Source of the DNA: Hygrocybe punicea
Lineage: Eukaryota; Basidiomycota; Agaricomycetes; Agaricales; Hygrophoraceae
Length of the DNA: 64,000 bases
Reading direction: 5' to 3'
Assembly: GCA_963556145.1 (NCBI GenBank)
Contig: OY744462.1
Coordinates: 7,998,001 to 8,062,000, forward strand
Part shown: positions 47,147-58,123 of the stretch, piece by piece
Numbering within the stretch: the stretch's first letter is position 1
Layout: every line of letters starts with the position of its first letter
Notes under the pieces: model-generated
The model's input: only the letters and a program-made list of their open reading frames with translations
Database searches by the model: none
What the model was told of the DNA's origin: nothing
Position numbers and translations under genes: made by a program

Positions 47147-49590
47147 TAGTGATGGTTGTTACGTTTCCAGCTCCGCTTCCAGCTCCGCTTCCAACCCCGA
47201 TGCCCATTCCGATACCCACCATGACGATTCTGCACTGCACACCTTCCTTTTTCATTTCTTTTTGTCCTTTGTCTTCTTTTCAATGTCATTGTTTCTTCTT
47301 TTGGACATCCTTGTATTTTCTTGTTCTTGTTCTCTTCTTTCCCTTCTTCTAGAACAATCCAGACCGACCATGGACATATCCCACGTGACCTTGCTGTACC
47401 CGAATAGTCTCCTTGCCGACGGACATCATTGCTATTGTCTTTTCCCTCGCCCTGACATATTGTTGACTTCATCCCACAACAAACCGATTTACAATGGCTG
47501 TACTCCCAACACAGCTAATTACCGTAATCATCATTGGCAGCATCGCCATCACCTTCCTGATCGGTTTTTACCTTGTTATGATCTATCTTTGGCATCGGTA
47601 CCGAAACCCTTCTGCCATCGATACTTCCGACTTCCACCTCGACAATATATCGACACGTAATTGACAATTGTCATACCTGGATATATGGTTTCCACTTTCA
47701 TACCCTGTGCCCACCATTATCCTCCCTGACGATCCAACGACATTCCTCACCTGCATGCGAACCCTGAACAATCCCCGATCACAAGACATTTCACTGTTTT
47801 CTCTAATCCGACCATCGCCGAAGTATACTCTTTTTGACTTTGACCACAGACCACACGACTTCCCAAACAGTGAACCAACCCCTATCATATATTGTTCGCA
47901 CGACACCGCTTCAATGCAGTACCCGACGACTTGTTCCCACAGCTTGTCACTCATGCCATGACTCGAAACCTGGACCCACATTCATTTATCCTTTTCCATC
48001 TTTCATCTTGATACCTCCCACACTCGTTTACAATGATACCCTTTCTTGGACAAATACCGACATCAGGTGGACCACGTTGTTCCACACACAGGACAAGACA
48101 CCGCCCCTCGATACGTCATTGACACAGACATCGTCATCCGGTACAGCTAATGCTGTTCATATGTCTGACCTCGACTAGCCCATTGTCCTAGTTGGTTTTT
48201 TCCTCTATACATTCCTTTGTTTTCTTTCATACCAACCTTGCCGCTATATCCACGCTACCTCAAGACACTCTCATCACCAACCCCACACTGGACGATACCC
48301 ATCTTCGACCCAACCGTGCAATGCACTTGCCAGACTGCGCATTTGCCTGTTACAGCAAGTGTAGACCCCGAATAGGCAATTCTGCACGTCACATGATCCG
48401 ATGACAAATCATCCGAGTCATCCGGACCCCCTCTATTTCTCAATGACACCCGGGCCTCCAGTTGGATCGCGAGAACATCGACATGAGGACGCCTCATGTA
48501 CACCTCATGGTGAACACATGGTAGAGTTGGACATGTTATGGCTTCATGGTTGTATTTCTATTTACCTCCCCTCAAGACCAGTCACTATATATACTGTTCT
48601 TGTTGTTGGTTTGGACTTTTTCTTCTTTTCCTTTCTTTACGTTTAGTCTGGTTCTTGGGGCAGACTCATCTTGTTTTGGGTAACCCCCACAGCTCGCAAT
48701 GACACTAGACCTTGACCCCCCCTGTTAGCAGTGTTGTCTTAGCTGTAAGCAACAATGAAAGCTGCTGTTCTCTCCTCTGGAAGCCGATCCCCTGTTAAGT
48801 TGATTGTTGCCAGAGCCCGCTGCAGAAGCGATCCGTAACAATGGTACAGTTCGGTTCTGAACCTGGGTTTGAACCTGAACCTACATGAACTGAACCTAAG
48901 TTCAGTTCAAGGTTCAGGGTAATGCCTGAACCTAATCTTTCACATATTAGTCTAATTTCTGCTGAGTAGAGACTTAGTTTTGGTCCAACTATTTGCTGAC
49001 TTGAAATTTCAGCACCATTAATAACAGAATCTAGATTAGTTAGAGTTTATACAGTTGCAATTAGTGCTTCTGTAACAGGAATATTTGCAAACTTAAATAT
49101 ATTTTAAAATGTAAAGTTGAAATTCAGCCTAGGAGGCCATGCTGTGTGATTCAGTTATACTGATTGCAAGGTCTTTTCTTCCTGTTAAAATACTGCAAAA
49201 CATTTGCAATGACCATCTGAACAGTTGTCCAGGATATTTCATGCTTACTGTGCTTCAGACACATCTAACACAAGATTCTATTGATTCATTCACAGTGAAC
49301 ATGGACACAGTACATGTAATTGAAGAGTCAAACCATTAGCACAACAACAATGTAGAGTGGTAGGAAATAAAGGAAAAATTTGGATTGAGAAAATTGATTA
49401 GCTAGTATACTTGTTTTTTCACAGGTTCAGTTCAGGTTCAGCCTGGCCTGAACCTGAACTGAACCTATCTGAACCTGAACCAAAGGTTCAGTTCAAGGTT
49501 CAGCATATGAGCTGAACCGAACCTCAGGTTCAGTTCAAGGTTCAGATTTTTTTGGCCTGAACCGAACCGAACTGAACCTGACCATCACTA
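47147..49590 (+). mobile_element. Non-autonomous hAT-type element split by a solo LTR
   Basis: The left end TAGTGATGGT (47147) is cut after ten bases by the LTR at 47157-48840 and resumes at 48841 with the duplicated ATGGT, then ACAGTTCGGTTCTGAAC. The right end is TGACCATCACTA (to 49590). The outer flanks are GTTTACGG at 47139-47146 and 49591-49598, a perfect 8-bp duplication. Without the LTR and its duplicated 5-mer the element is about 755 bp. Subterminal GGTTCAG/GAACCTGAAC arrays match those of the 5567 copy, and the last 60 bp are nearly identical to its right end. Confidence 0.92.
47157..48840 (+). mobile_element. Solo LTR, copy 2, with perfect 5-bp target duplication
   Basis: The LTR begins TGTTACG and ends CGTAACA, a 7-bp terminal inverted repeat, and is 1684 bp long. 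It is flanked by ATGGT on both sides (47152-47156 and 48841-48845), the duplication expected of a retroviral-type integrase. It matches 3208-4860 throughout, which defines the family. No internal retrotransposon sequence remains, so it is a product of LTR-LTR recombination. The tandem GCTTCCAGCTCC near its start is specific to this copy. Confidence 0.93.
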
Positions 49591-49598
49591 GTTTACGG

Positions 49599-50409
49599 AG
49601 GGTATCATGCACTGCAGAAGAGGCTGGGTCATGCACTGACATTTGTTACAGTGGAAATGGAAATATATATATTGCAAATGCTATCTTAAGGGTTATCAGA
49701 AAGTGTGGCATGCTTTGTTTACTTGTGTTATATGCAAGCCGCCAATGAGAGGGTCAAGGGGATTAAGAGTATGGAGTTTGAAATAAATTACAGTCGGAGA
49801 TGTGAACTACATGCTGTCTGACAATGAAACTCGGAGCTGACCATGGATTTGGATGAAGTCACCCTCTCACCATGGCTTGGTAGGAGCCTGTCAATTACCT
49901 TGCTTGCAAGGTTACTGAGTTGTCTTTGTACAGCCGTTTTCATTGAAGTGCGGAAACTCCAAAATTTGAAGGTGGCTTTGCATTTCCAAATATGTAGTCT
50001 GCTGAGATTCTGTGTACAATTTTGTAGCGCCAACTAAGCAGGACACTTGCTTGTTGGTCCAGCGCAATGCGTGAAGTAAGTGTAGATACAGAGATGGCAA
50101 TCTTTTGGTGATGATACAGTTGGTCCCGGATTTCATCAAGAAAGAGTGTTGGGGAGTTTTTGAGAAGGGCGATAATGAAAATGACATCAGTTGTGATGAG
50201 TTTACACCTGAACTGTACTTTACAGGGATTGGAAGTGAATCAATGTTAGGCACGGTCTGGCTCGGCTTGGCTACGGCTAACAATTGCTAACCCATATATG
50301 GGTTATTAGCCAGACTGGACCGTTGTGGCAATGGCTAAACCATGGTTAACCATCCAAAAAAGGCAATTTGTAGTGTCACATATATAATTATTTTGTATTT
50401 ACTGTTTGT
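49599..50409. other. AT-rich stretch with AGCC/GGCT word patch
   Basis: No gene was recognised. At 50245-50345 the sequence contains GGCTCGGCTTGGCTACGGCT and several self-complementary pieces (CCCATATATGGG, ACCATGGT). Confidence 0.4.
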
Positions 50410-51020
50410 CATCGCTCACCTGTACAAAGTACTAGTGAGCATTCCTAGAGACTCATTGTTTGCCTGTACAAAGTACAAGTGAGCTTTTATCTTGGCTCAG
50501 ATGCTCCCTCATTCTCTCGTTCCATCCCCATTCGCCCATACGAAGTACACATGACCTCTAGGCAAATCTTCTTTCAGGTGTCCTTCTTGTTTGCCCATAC
50601 AAAGTACCAGCAAGCTTGAGGCCCCTCTTGGCTCAGACACTCCCTCATTCCATCCTCATTCACCCATACAAAGTACACACAGGCTCCAGGCAAATCTTCA
50701 TTCAGGCTTACTATGTTCTCATTCACCTGTACAAAGTACCAGCAAGCTCTTGGCTCAGATGCCCATCCTCATTCACCCATACAATACATGCAGGCTCTCA
50801 GGCAAATCTTCATTCAGGCATGCTTACTACATTCTCATTCGCCTGTACACAGTACCAGCAAGCTCCAGGACCCCTGGCTCAAACATTCCCTTGTTCTGCA
50901 CTCACTTTTCCATACAAGCCATCAGTGAGCTCTAGACTCCCTTTGGCCTTGGCTTGGGTGCTGCCATCAGTCAATCCATTCTCATTCACCTATACAAAGT
51001 CCCAGTGAGCTTGGTGTTCC
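50410..51020 (+). repeat. Tandem repeat with core CATACAAAGTACCAGCAAGCT
   Basis: Variants of TTCACC(T/C)(G/A)TACAAAGTACCAGCAAGCTC alternate with GGCAAATCTTCATTCAGGC, giving a compound unit of about 110-130 bp repeated four to five times from about 50410 to 51015. ORFs are by-products. Confidence 0.75.
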
Positions 51021-51099
51021 ATCATTTCTTGTCCTTGGACTCCATCTTACATCACCCAATTCTTCCCTCCTTGACATCCATATCTGTATGTACCATTTT

Positions 51100-53710
51100 T
51101 TTTGCACCTATTCTATCAACTCAAAAAGTGCTGTCAGATGGAGTTGACCTTCAAAACCTTCCTCCTTGATAACTTTGTGATCACCTCCCTGAATGCAGGT
51201 CTCTTAGCTGCCTTCCCCAGTTGCCACAACTTTGGCTGCAACAATCCATCGCCAGAATGGACCTATAAGACAAACTGGGCCTGCAATGACTTTATACAGC
51301 TCCCATTTGTGCCCCATTCAGTCCAATGGGATCATCCACTAATACAGCGTCTAGTTTGTAATTACAAGTCGCTACCTATTGAATGTGTCAGTCTTTGCTT
51401 CCAATTATCAGTTGCTGTCCAACAAAAATGGTGTGATCTTGAAACTTTCCTCTTTTTGGTCACTCAGGAATTGCTGGCATGAGCCCTGGCCTTTTTTTCA
51501 CTTGAATCCAAATGTTTCCCCCTTCCTCACACATATGGCTACTGCTGCCTTCATACATGTGGACACACTGCCAGAAAGTGTGCCATGACGTTGCAAGATG
51601 CTTTCATACCATTGATGGCATGGTGTTCAATGGGCATCTCATTTTACATAACAAATCATGAACCATATGGCAACGACCCTAAGTGGGTGAAGATACTCAT
51701 TGATGGAGCCAAGATCCACCCAGAGTGGTCCAACAACTGTGAGATTCACCAATTGCCAACTTCATCGACAGTGTTCCGAAAGTAGGCATTGTCATAGATC
51801 TACATCAATGCAAATGGTTAGGACACCTCCCAAGACTTATCAGAGCCTGCATCCCTATCTGGTTCATATGGAGCACCCTCGACAAGCCCCTACACACATC
51901 GCCACAACCTGAGGTGGCAAAATGCTTACCTAACAGTGCACAAGTCCAGGCTGCATTACAGCAGCAGGAGTTGGAGCAGTTGCCTCTGACACCATCTGGC
52001 GCTACCATTGATGTAACACCCTCCCCAGAGAAATTTCCTCAACCAAACCCAGGCTCTTGCCAGAAATATGGAACAATGCAGGAGTTCTTTGTTTGACAAG
52101 CAGTATGCCACAAGAGAATTGCTGCCATTGAGACTGCACAAGGAAAAGCCACTTGCTTGGCTTGCTAGAAGGAAAGTGAGTGCTATCGCGCACTGGGGAA
52201 GAGAGGGGCTGCTGTCTTCTGCTGGCTGGAAATGGATGGCTTTCGCCTCAGAACAAGAGTCAATTTCAGAGAGGTAGAGGATCTTTGGGAAGAAAAGCCA
52301 GTAGAACATATGCGGTATAATGCTTTTGATCAATGGGATATCTGTACTGAATTCCGCCCTGATGTGCCAGACAATGAAGACCCATTTGGTAATTATGACT
52401 ATGATGGCAAATAAGATGATCCCACCTTGGAAGAAGGTGAGATGGGGCAACCCACTGGTCAAACAGAGAGTCAATTGATACCAGTGGGTCCACTTCCCGT
52501 GAAACACTGGCAGCGAGACGTACTGTCTATTCATGGTGTTGGCAACCACCACATGGATGCTGCAGCTCCTAAATTTCTAAGCACGCTTGACAGCTGTCTT
52601 TATGATCATTTTGGATTTGATTGGGATGACACTACCTACTTTGAGGGTCCTACACCATCGGATGCTGAATGGAAATGGACTCTCAATATTTTGCAGGACC
52701 CTCACCCTCAAGTGGCTTTGAAATACAAGGGCCCAATTTTCAACTTCGTCACACATCTACTCCATGAACCAGTGGACAGCTTATCAGCCATGCCATTGGA
52801 TCTCAGTTCATCCAGTCTTTTTCCATTGCCTGAAAGACAGGACCATTATCTGACGATTGAGCTGAAGGACATGGTAGGCAATACAGCGAAAAAATTATAT
52901 TTCATTTATGCTACAAAGGCTACCAAGGGTATTGATTGGCTCCTCGCAGTAGATAGTCTGGTTACTGCTATACAATGCCTCCGCTCGTGCAGAGATATTA
53001 CAGAAGCTGTTCGGTATCTCATTGGACAAGGAATTCTGTTCAATACTCTTAATCCTTGCCATACATTTTCACCTCAACCGACAGGCCCTCCACCACCTCC
53101 CATCTCTCTTTGTGTGCATCCAATCGGTTAACAGCCTGATGCTGCTGATTATGCCACTTATGAAGTGGCTTGGGACCATTTTCTCCATTCATTACATGCA
53201 TGTGCAGCCACCCTCAAGGGTAGTATTGTCTGGTGCCTCGCAATGGAATTCATTGGCCCTGGATGCATTCTTAATGGCCCCTCCAATGCCTCCGAGGGAC
53301 AAATATTCCATTTTACAGATGACACCAATTTCTGTGAAGATATCCTCAATGACAATGAGCTTGACCTCATATGTGGCATATACAGAGTTTATACTGGTAG
53401 GTACCCTCTCTGGATTCAGTGGGTCATGTATTAATTCAATGTGATGGAGGATTGAACCAGCAGGTCTCAAATCTTTCCTGGTGGCCAAAGCACTCGACTT
53501 GGCAGAAGAGTCTTTTCAATGTTGGCCACTGGACTCCTGCTGCTGAGGACTGGTTTCAGAAATGTCTCGAACTCATCTGGCAGAACAAGGCCCCATGCAG
53601 GACTGCTGGCAAGTGGTATGAATCCATTCCAAGGCATGGAAGGTCACTGTGTTTGGCTCAGAACCTAGATGTGGCAGCAGGCCAATTTATAGAAGGAAAG
53701 ATATTTCTGT
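51100..53710 (+). pseudogene. Eroded multi-exon orphan gene of a repetitive family
   Basis: Plus-strand segments form a broken gene. They include MELTFKTFLLDNFVITSLNA with ECVSLCFQLSVAVQQKW (51137-51482), HEPYGNDPKWVKILIDGAKI (51670s), LHKEKPLAWLARRK..AIAHWGREG (52130s), VNFREVEDLWEEKPVEHMRY (52255s), the long frame 52427-53131 with SIHGVGNHHMDAAAPKFLST and YDHFGFDWDDTTYF, and CLAMEFIGPGCILNGPSNAS with NDNELDLICGIYRVYT (53250-53400). Stops and frame changes between segments show that it is dead. The function is unknown; the segments read like abundant mushroom orphan proteins found with transposons. Confidence 0.45.
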
Positions 53711-53829
53711 AGCTTTGTTGGTCTCATGCCCATATTGTTTTTTTTTCTTGTGCCATTACATTTTTCTTACCATTCATGTAGATCTCTGACTATCAATACT
53801 GTATCATGAAAAATGGACTATTTATTTCA

Positions 53830-54110
53830 CTGAAGCTTTTCTGTAAGACATTGAATGAACAAATGAATATCTTCCAGGAGTTGTATCTCTGCATCATCAT
53901 AAGTCTCCAACTCTTGAAGCTCCTGACCCCAATCCAGACCATCAGTAAAGTTAAGACCTCTTCCCTGCTGAATGGAAGACTTCAAAAGTTGAAGTGCTTC
54001 CATTAATTCTGGTAAAATGTGATTTCATCATGCTGTCATGGTCTCCTTGCTTGATGAGAATACCCGTTCACAAGGTACTGCTGAAGCTTGTATCGGCAAA
54101 ATGTCCATGG
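53830..54110 (-). pseudogene. hAT transposase C-terminal remnant, second copy
   Basis: On the minus strand the sequence reads MDILPIQASAVPCERVFSSS followed by KETMTA, then after a short scrambled stretch LPELMEALQLLKSSIQQGRG, LNFTDGLDW and ELQELETYDD. It aligns with the dimerisation domain of the transposase at 25101-25768. It starts sharply at the CCATGG at 54105-54110, where it is fused to a host gene reading in another frame. Stops after KETMTA show that it is non-functional. Confidence 0.85.
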
Positions 54111-56228
54111 CGAGGAGGAAGTGGTGAAGCGATACCTAGGTCCTAGGTATTCCTTGTTTCCTGCGGCTTTATCAGAATGTGTTGGAGGTCGAGAGCACCG
54201 CACATACGTTACGACGGTGGAGGGAAGGTGGGTGGCTAGGTTTTTCACGACGAGGCTCTCCCCTTTGTCATTCGGCCTTCCAGCCCCCCTGCATTGGTGT
54301 TGGAATACGTCAGCGCTTGCCAGGATGAGGGAGATGGACTCACAAGCCAAGAGATGCTGCCATTCTATTGGTACATCGGTAAAGTAACCCGTCAATGGAT
54401 CAACCCCCATGTGATGAAGATGTACTGGGTCGTAGGGATCACTCATCGGAACCCCCCGAGTGCGACGCCTCCGTGATCGGCTTTGGGTTCGGAATAAAGC
54501 AGGCTGAGGGATGAGCACCGAACAAAAAGGAGATATGTTGGATGAAGAGGTCGCAAAGTACAACAGGCGAGGACCCAGCGATTGGTCAGGTAAATGGACA
54601 CGTGAGTGGACATCCTTGACAGTGTGAAGTACGACAGCCAGGGTGGCAGTAAGGCCATCCAGAGCACTGATCGCGCTCCCATCAGTAGCCTTTCCGACTA
54701 CATCCATCAGGTGTTTCGTCAATGGAACAGGATATTCAAGTTCGTCAAGGTAAGCATCTAGGAAGCGAAGGTATTTCTCGAAGGACCCTCTAGATGACAA
54801 GTGAGGTTTACTATCACGGGGCTTGATAAATAACAAACCGGTATCTGAGTTCTTTACGGAGGATGCTAGAGAACATGTTGTCTAGCACTTCCTGATGTGA
54901 ATTGAGCGGATCTGGAGGGATATTGTAGTGGAGGCTCGGAAAGCTTCGGGTTAAAATGTTGCAAGCTCGATTCGCGACATCATCGCCATATATATCCGAC
55001 CTGTTTTCTAAATGGTCACAGTCAACGCTATCTCGATCAAATTCGACAGACCTTAAAAACTCAACCAGATCCACGAAGTCATCAAAGATGTCAGTGGTGA
55101 CGTCTGCTAGCCCACTGAAAGGAAGGTCTCTTCGAATGGAGCGGAAGAAGTGCCTATTGGATGGAAAGAGTATCACGTCTATTCCGGCCATCCGCCGCAT
55201 TGCGGCGCTGGGGTCAGAGACGTGAAGCAACTGCCATGTAATGCAACGGTCTTCAATCTGGTGGCGCACTGTCTCTGTCAAAGGCATGACTGCCTGCCTT
55301 GGCCATAACGTATGGACTGGGTGGGCACGGAGGCTGTCAAAGCTTTCACGGTATTCAACCAAATGAGATAAGACGCTATTGCATTCCAAGAACAAGGTGG
55401 ACGATTTGTAAGTCGGGGCCGCCTGAGGAACAAAACCGCTGATGTATAGGTACAGAATAACGTCGAAGAAGTTGGCATCCACAACCATCTGACTGCCAGT
55501 TGCACCAGTGTTGGCGATTTGACAGAGGAATTTAATGAAAGGTGTAGCTTCGTGCTGTCCCTCAGGCAGGTCATCGCAGAAGGACGTGTAAGCGCTTTGC
55601 AACTCGACATGCATGGGCTGACGGGAGTATTGTAGTCTGATAAGGCAACAGTGTAAATACGCAGCGAAAGGCAAGAGCGCAGGAGTACAAACCCTGTCCA
55701 ACTCGGATCCATGCACATCAACAGTTCATTGAGAAACAGTATGGTCTCATCCGATGGCCACTCTAGGAGCGATTGTGTTAGTTGTGCGGTGTGTCCACTG
55801 GCAATTTGCCTCAGAATCATATGTAAGGCGCGTTTTCGAATGGACGGATTGTAGAGGCCGAACCTAAGGGCAAAAACTTCAATGAGGGTGGTCCGTTTCG
55901 CTGCGAAGAACACGTACCGAGACAATTCCAACAAGTCACTGTAGATCTCTTTGATACGCGGGATTGCGGCATCATCTTTGTGCGGAACATTCGAGCTGAT
56001 GGCCTGCAACCGACGGCGTACAACTAGACTTTGAAGACCGCTCAAAGCCATCTTCCCAAAAGCATTAAGGTGTCTGCCAGCAAACTCCCCGGGACCTGGA
56101 TGAAAGCTGGCTGTGGTAGTTGTATAAAGAGAGCCAGCACCGCCTGAACTCGGTGAAGTAGTAGTCGATAGTGATGTCGACGAACCAAACTTGAATGAAA
56201 CTCGGTAATAGGGAGGGAGATTTGCCAT
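54036..56228 (-). CDS. Conserved orphan protein, probably helical, with hAT-derived C-terminus
   Basis: Three exons on the minus strand, 56228-55693, 55636-54839 and 54789-54036, join in frame to 695 residues. The start MANLPPYYRVSFKFG was chosen because it lies just outside the divergent neighbour; an in-frame ATG at 56372 would overlap it. The protein is rich in long helices (IKEIYSDLLELSRYVFF, ELQSAYTSFCDDLPEG, DIFDDFVDLVEFLRSVEFD, FEKYLRFLDAYLDELEYP), suggesting an armadillo/HEAT-like or other all-helical fold. I do not recognise the family. The last 25 or so residues after SSSP are read from the hAT remnant at 53830-54110 in a frame unrelated to the transposase, so the native C-terminus has been lost or replaced. 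Confidence 0.65.
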
Positions 56229-56325
56229 GGCCAGCGCATCGGTGAAGGTGGTGGACGAGTTGGTCGAAATGAGTAGATATGGCAACTGCAATTGTGCCAA
56301 CGCCAAATGCACCTTGGTGCGTGAA
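56229..56325. promoter_or_regulatory. Short divergent promoter interval
   Basis: Ninety-seven bases separate the start codons of the minus-strand orphan and the plus-strand membrane protein. Both transcripts must start here or within the opposite gene. Confidence 0.45.
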
Positions 56326-57684
56326 ATGAGCAACGCTACAACACTCAGTTGCAAGTCTAGCGTCGAGAACAATCCAGATATCAGTGGGATCGGTGTCAGA
56401 ATTGGTTTCTACCTGCAGAACTTTCTTTTAGGTTTGTCTCTCTCTTGTTTCCACACGAACCTGCGCGCAGCTCAAGCTACACTTCCCCGACCTCTCTTGC
56501 GTCCATCGGCAAAACAGTTCTGCTAGTGGATAGGTCGTGGCAGGATGCGCCCTCCACATTGTGGACTTTCATTTCGACTTCGTTCGGCTTGACCGTCGCT
56601 GCCATAGTTCAGGCCCGTCAACAACAACTATCTTTTTTTCAAGCACTCCAGGTGTCCAATCTGGTCTGGTAAGGTTAAATTTCTCTCATTCTTGCTCATT
56701 GATATTTATTTTAATCCCGGAGGTTGGCTAATTTTGGGACTTTCCTTTGCCTTGCTTCGTACTCTCGGCGGAAGGCCAACCACAAAGTTGATGTTAAGGT
56801 TCGACGAACAGGCTATGTCCAGCTCGGTGCTATAATCCAGACTCTGTTGTCAATGATTTTGACACTATATATGTGGTATGGATTACATTTTGTAATGACT
56901 CTTCGCTCATATTCAAGATCTCTAGGAGTAATGCAGACCATTTTGGCAACCAGACAGACTGCACGCCTCTGGTGAAATATGTAATTTTCGTCTTCAATAT
57001 TCGAGCACTTCAAGCGGGGAAGATCGTGGCTTTAACCATCACGTCTCTACTTACGTTTGTGTACCTGATCATCACAATCTTTGAAATGCGATCTTACTTC
57101 AAGTCTCGCGAGCAAGAGAAGCAGCGTGCACGGGATCAGAAGAAAAATGGACCATTGCTGCTAACCACCAGCCCATCGACCGGCTCGCCGCCGTCTTTCA
57201 TGGTCCGTTCGCCACCCAATGACTTCCAAATGATTGCGACAAGTACTCGATCTCCCACTATGCACATTGACAAGCTATCTTACATCCAGAAACCAAGGTC
57301 CAATCGTCCGAAACGTCAGAAATGGCTCACGGACGTCGATCCCATGCTACTGGGCATTGGGACTTTCCAGATCATCATTCTCGCTTACTTTATCGTCTCA
57401 ACTGAAGTGTTACTCAGGCGCAATCCCGATCCGAGTAATGCCGCAGATCAGTGGGGATTTGGTCAGGTGCGAGAACCGAAGGGTTATATTGCATTGGTTC
57501 GGAGCTGATGGCCCATCAAACAAAGGTCTTTGCTTTAATAGTGGTCATCCCTGCTGCTATATCAGTCATCGATGCATTCAACGAAAACAGCTTCAGGCGT
57601 ATTACGAGACGTAAGAAACGGGCTCCAAAGCAACATAAGGACAGCATGTCAGTGTCCAAGTCGCGATTATTTCGTAGCATCTGA
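56326..57684 (+). CDS. Uncharacterised multi-pass membrane protein
   Basis: Five exons, 56326-56431, 56518-56668, 56723-56875, 56926-57466 and 57526-57684, give 369 residues with all junctions in phase. It opens MSNATTLSCKSSVENNPDIS followed by GIGVRIGFYLQNFLL, an N-terminal pattern I recall from fungal orphan membrane proteins. Hydrophobic segments follow: FLLVLLV, TLWTFISTSFGLTVAAIV, LVWLANFGTFLCLASYS, IIQTLLSMILTLYMW, CTPLVKYVIFVFNIRAL, IVALTITSLLTFVYLIITIF, MLLGIGTFQIIILAYFIV and VFALIVVIPAAISVI. That makes about seven helices, with a Ser/Pro-rich cytosolic loop at about residues 220-275. No transporter or receptor signature is visible. The C-terminus is basic (RRITRRKKRAPK). Confidence 0.75.
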
Positions 57685-58123
57685 TCAAAGTTGGTAACAG
57701 GTTATAACATGATAAACCTTCTCCATCACCTCCTTCAAATGATCCACTCCCAACCGGTTGTAGAACATCTCTCTCCCAATGATCTATTGATGGCACATTG
57801 GCGAAAAGAGCAGGAATCGAGGGAGGCATCGATATGGCGTTGTACATGGTAGTGTGTTCATCGGGGGAAACGTAGGCCGATGTTTGGATGCAGAGGCGGC
57901 GTTCGTGAGACGATCGATTTGGATTACACTATTGGTGCTGTTGTTAGAATGTATAAAAGGTCCGGTGGCCACCGGTTTACTGCCGTTTACTCATCACATG
58001 AGCATGTTCTCACGCTTCCGTCTTTGGCCTGGTTACCTTGCGACTTTGGCTGCATGTATTGAGGGAACCAGTTTCAATATGGCTAGTATATTACAAAATA
58101 GTAAGTAGAATTAAGCATATTTA
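57685..58123. other. Gap between membrane-protein gene and Crypton
   Basis: No gene was recognised. It should contain one Crypton boundary, but Cryptons have no inverted repeats and only very short duplications, so no edge can be placed by eye. Confidence 0.4.
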
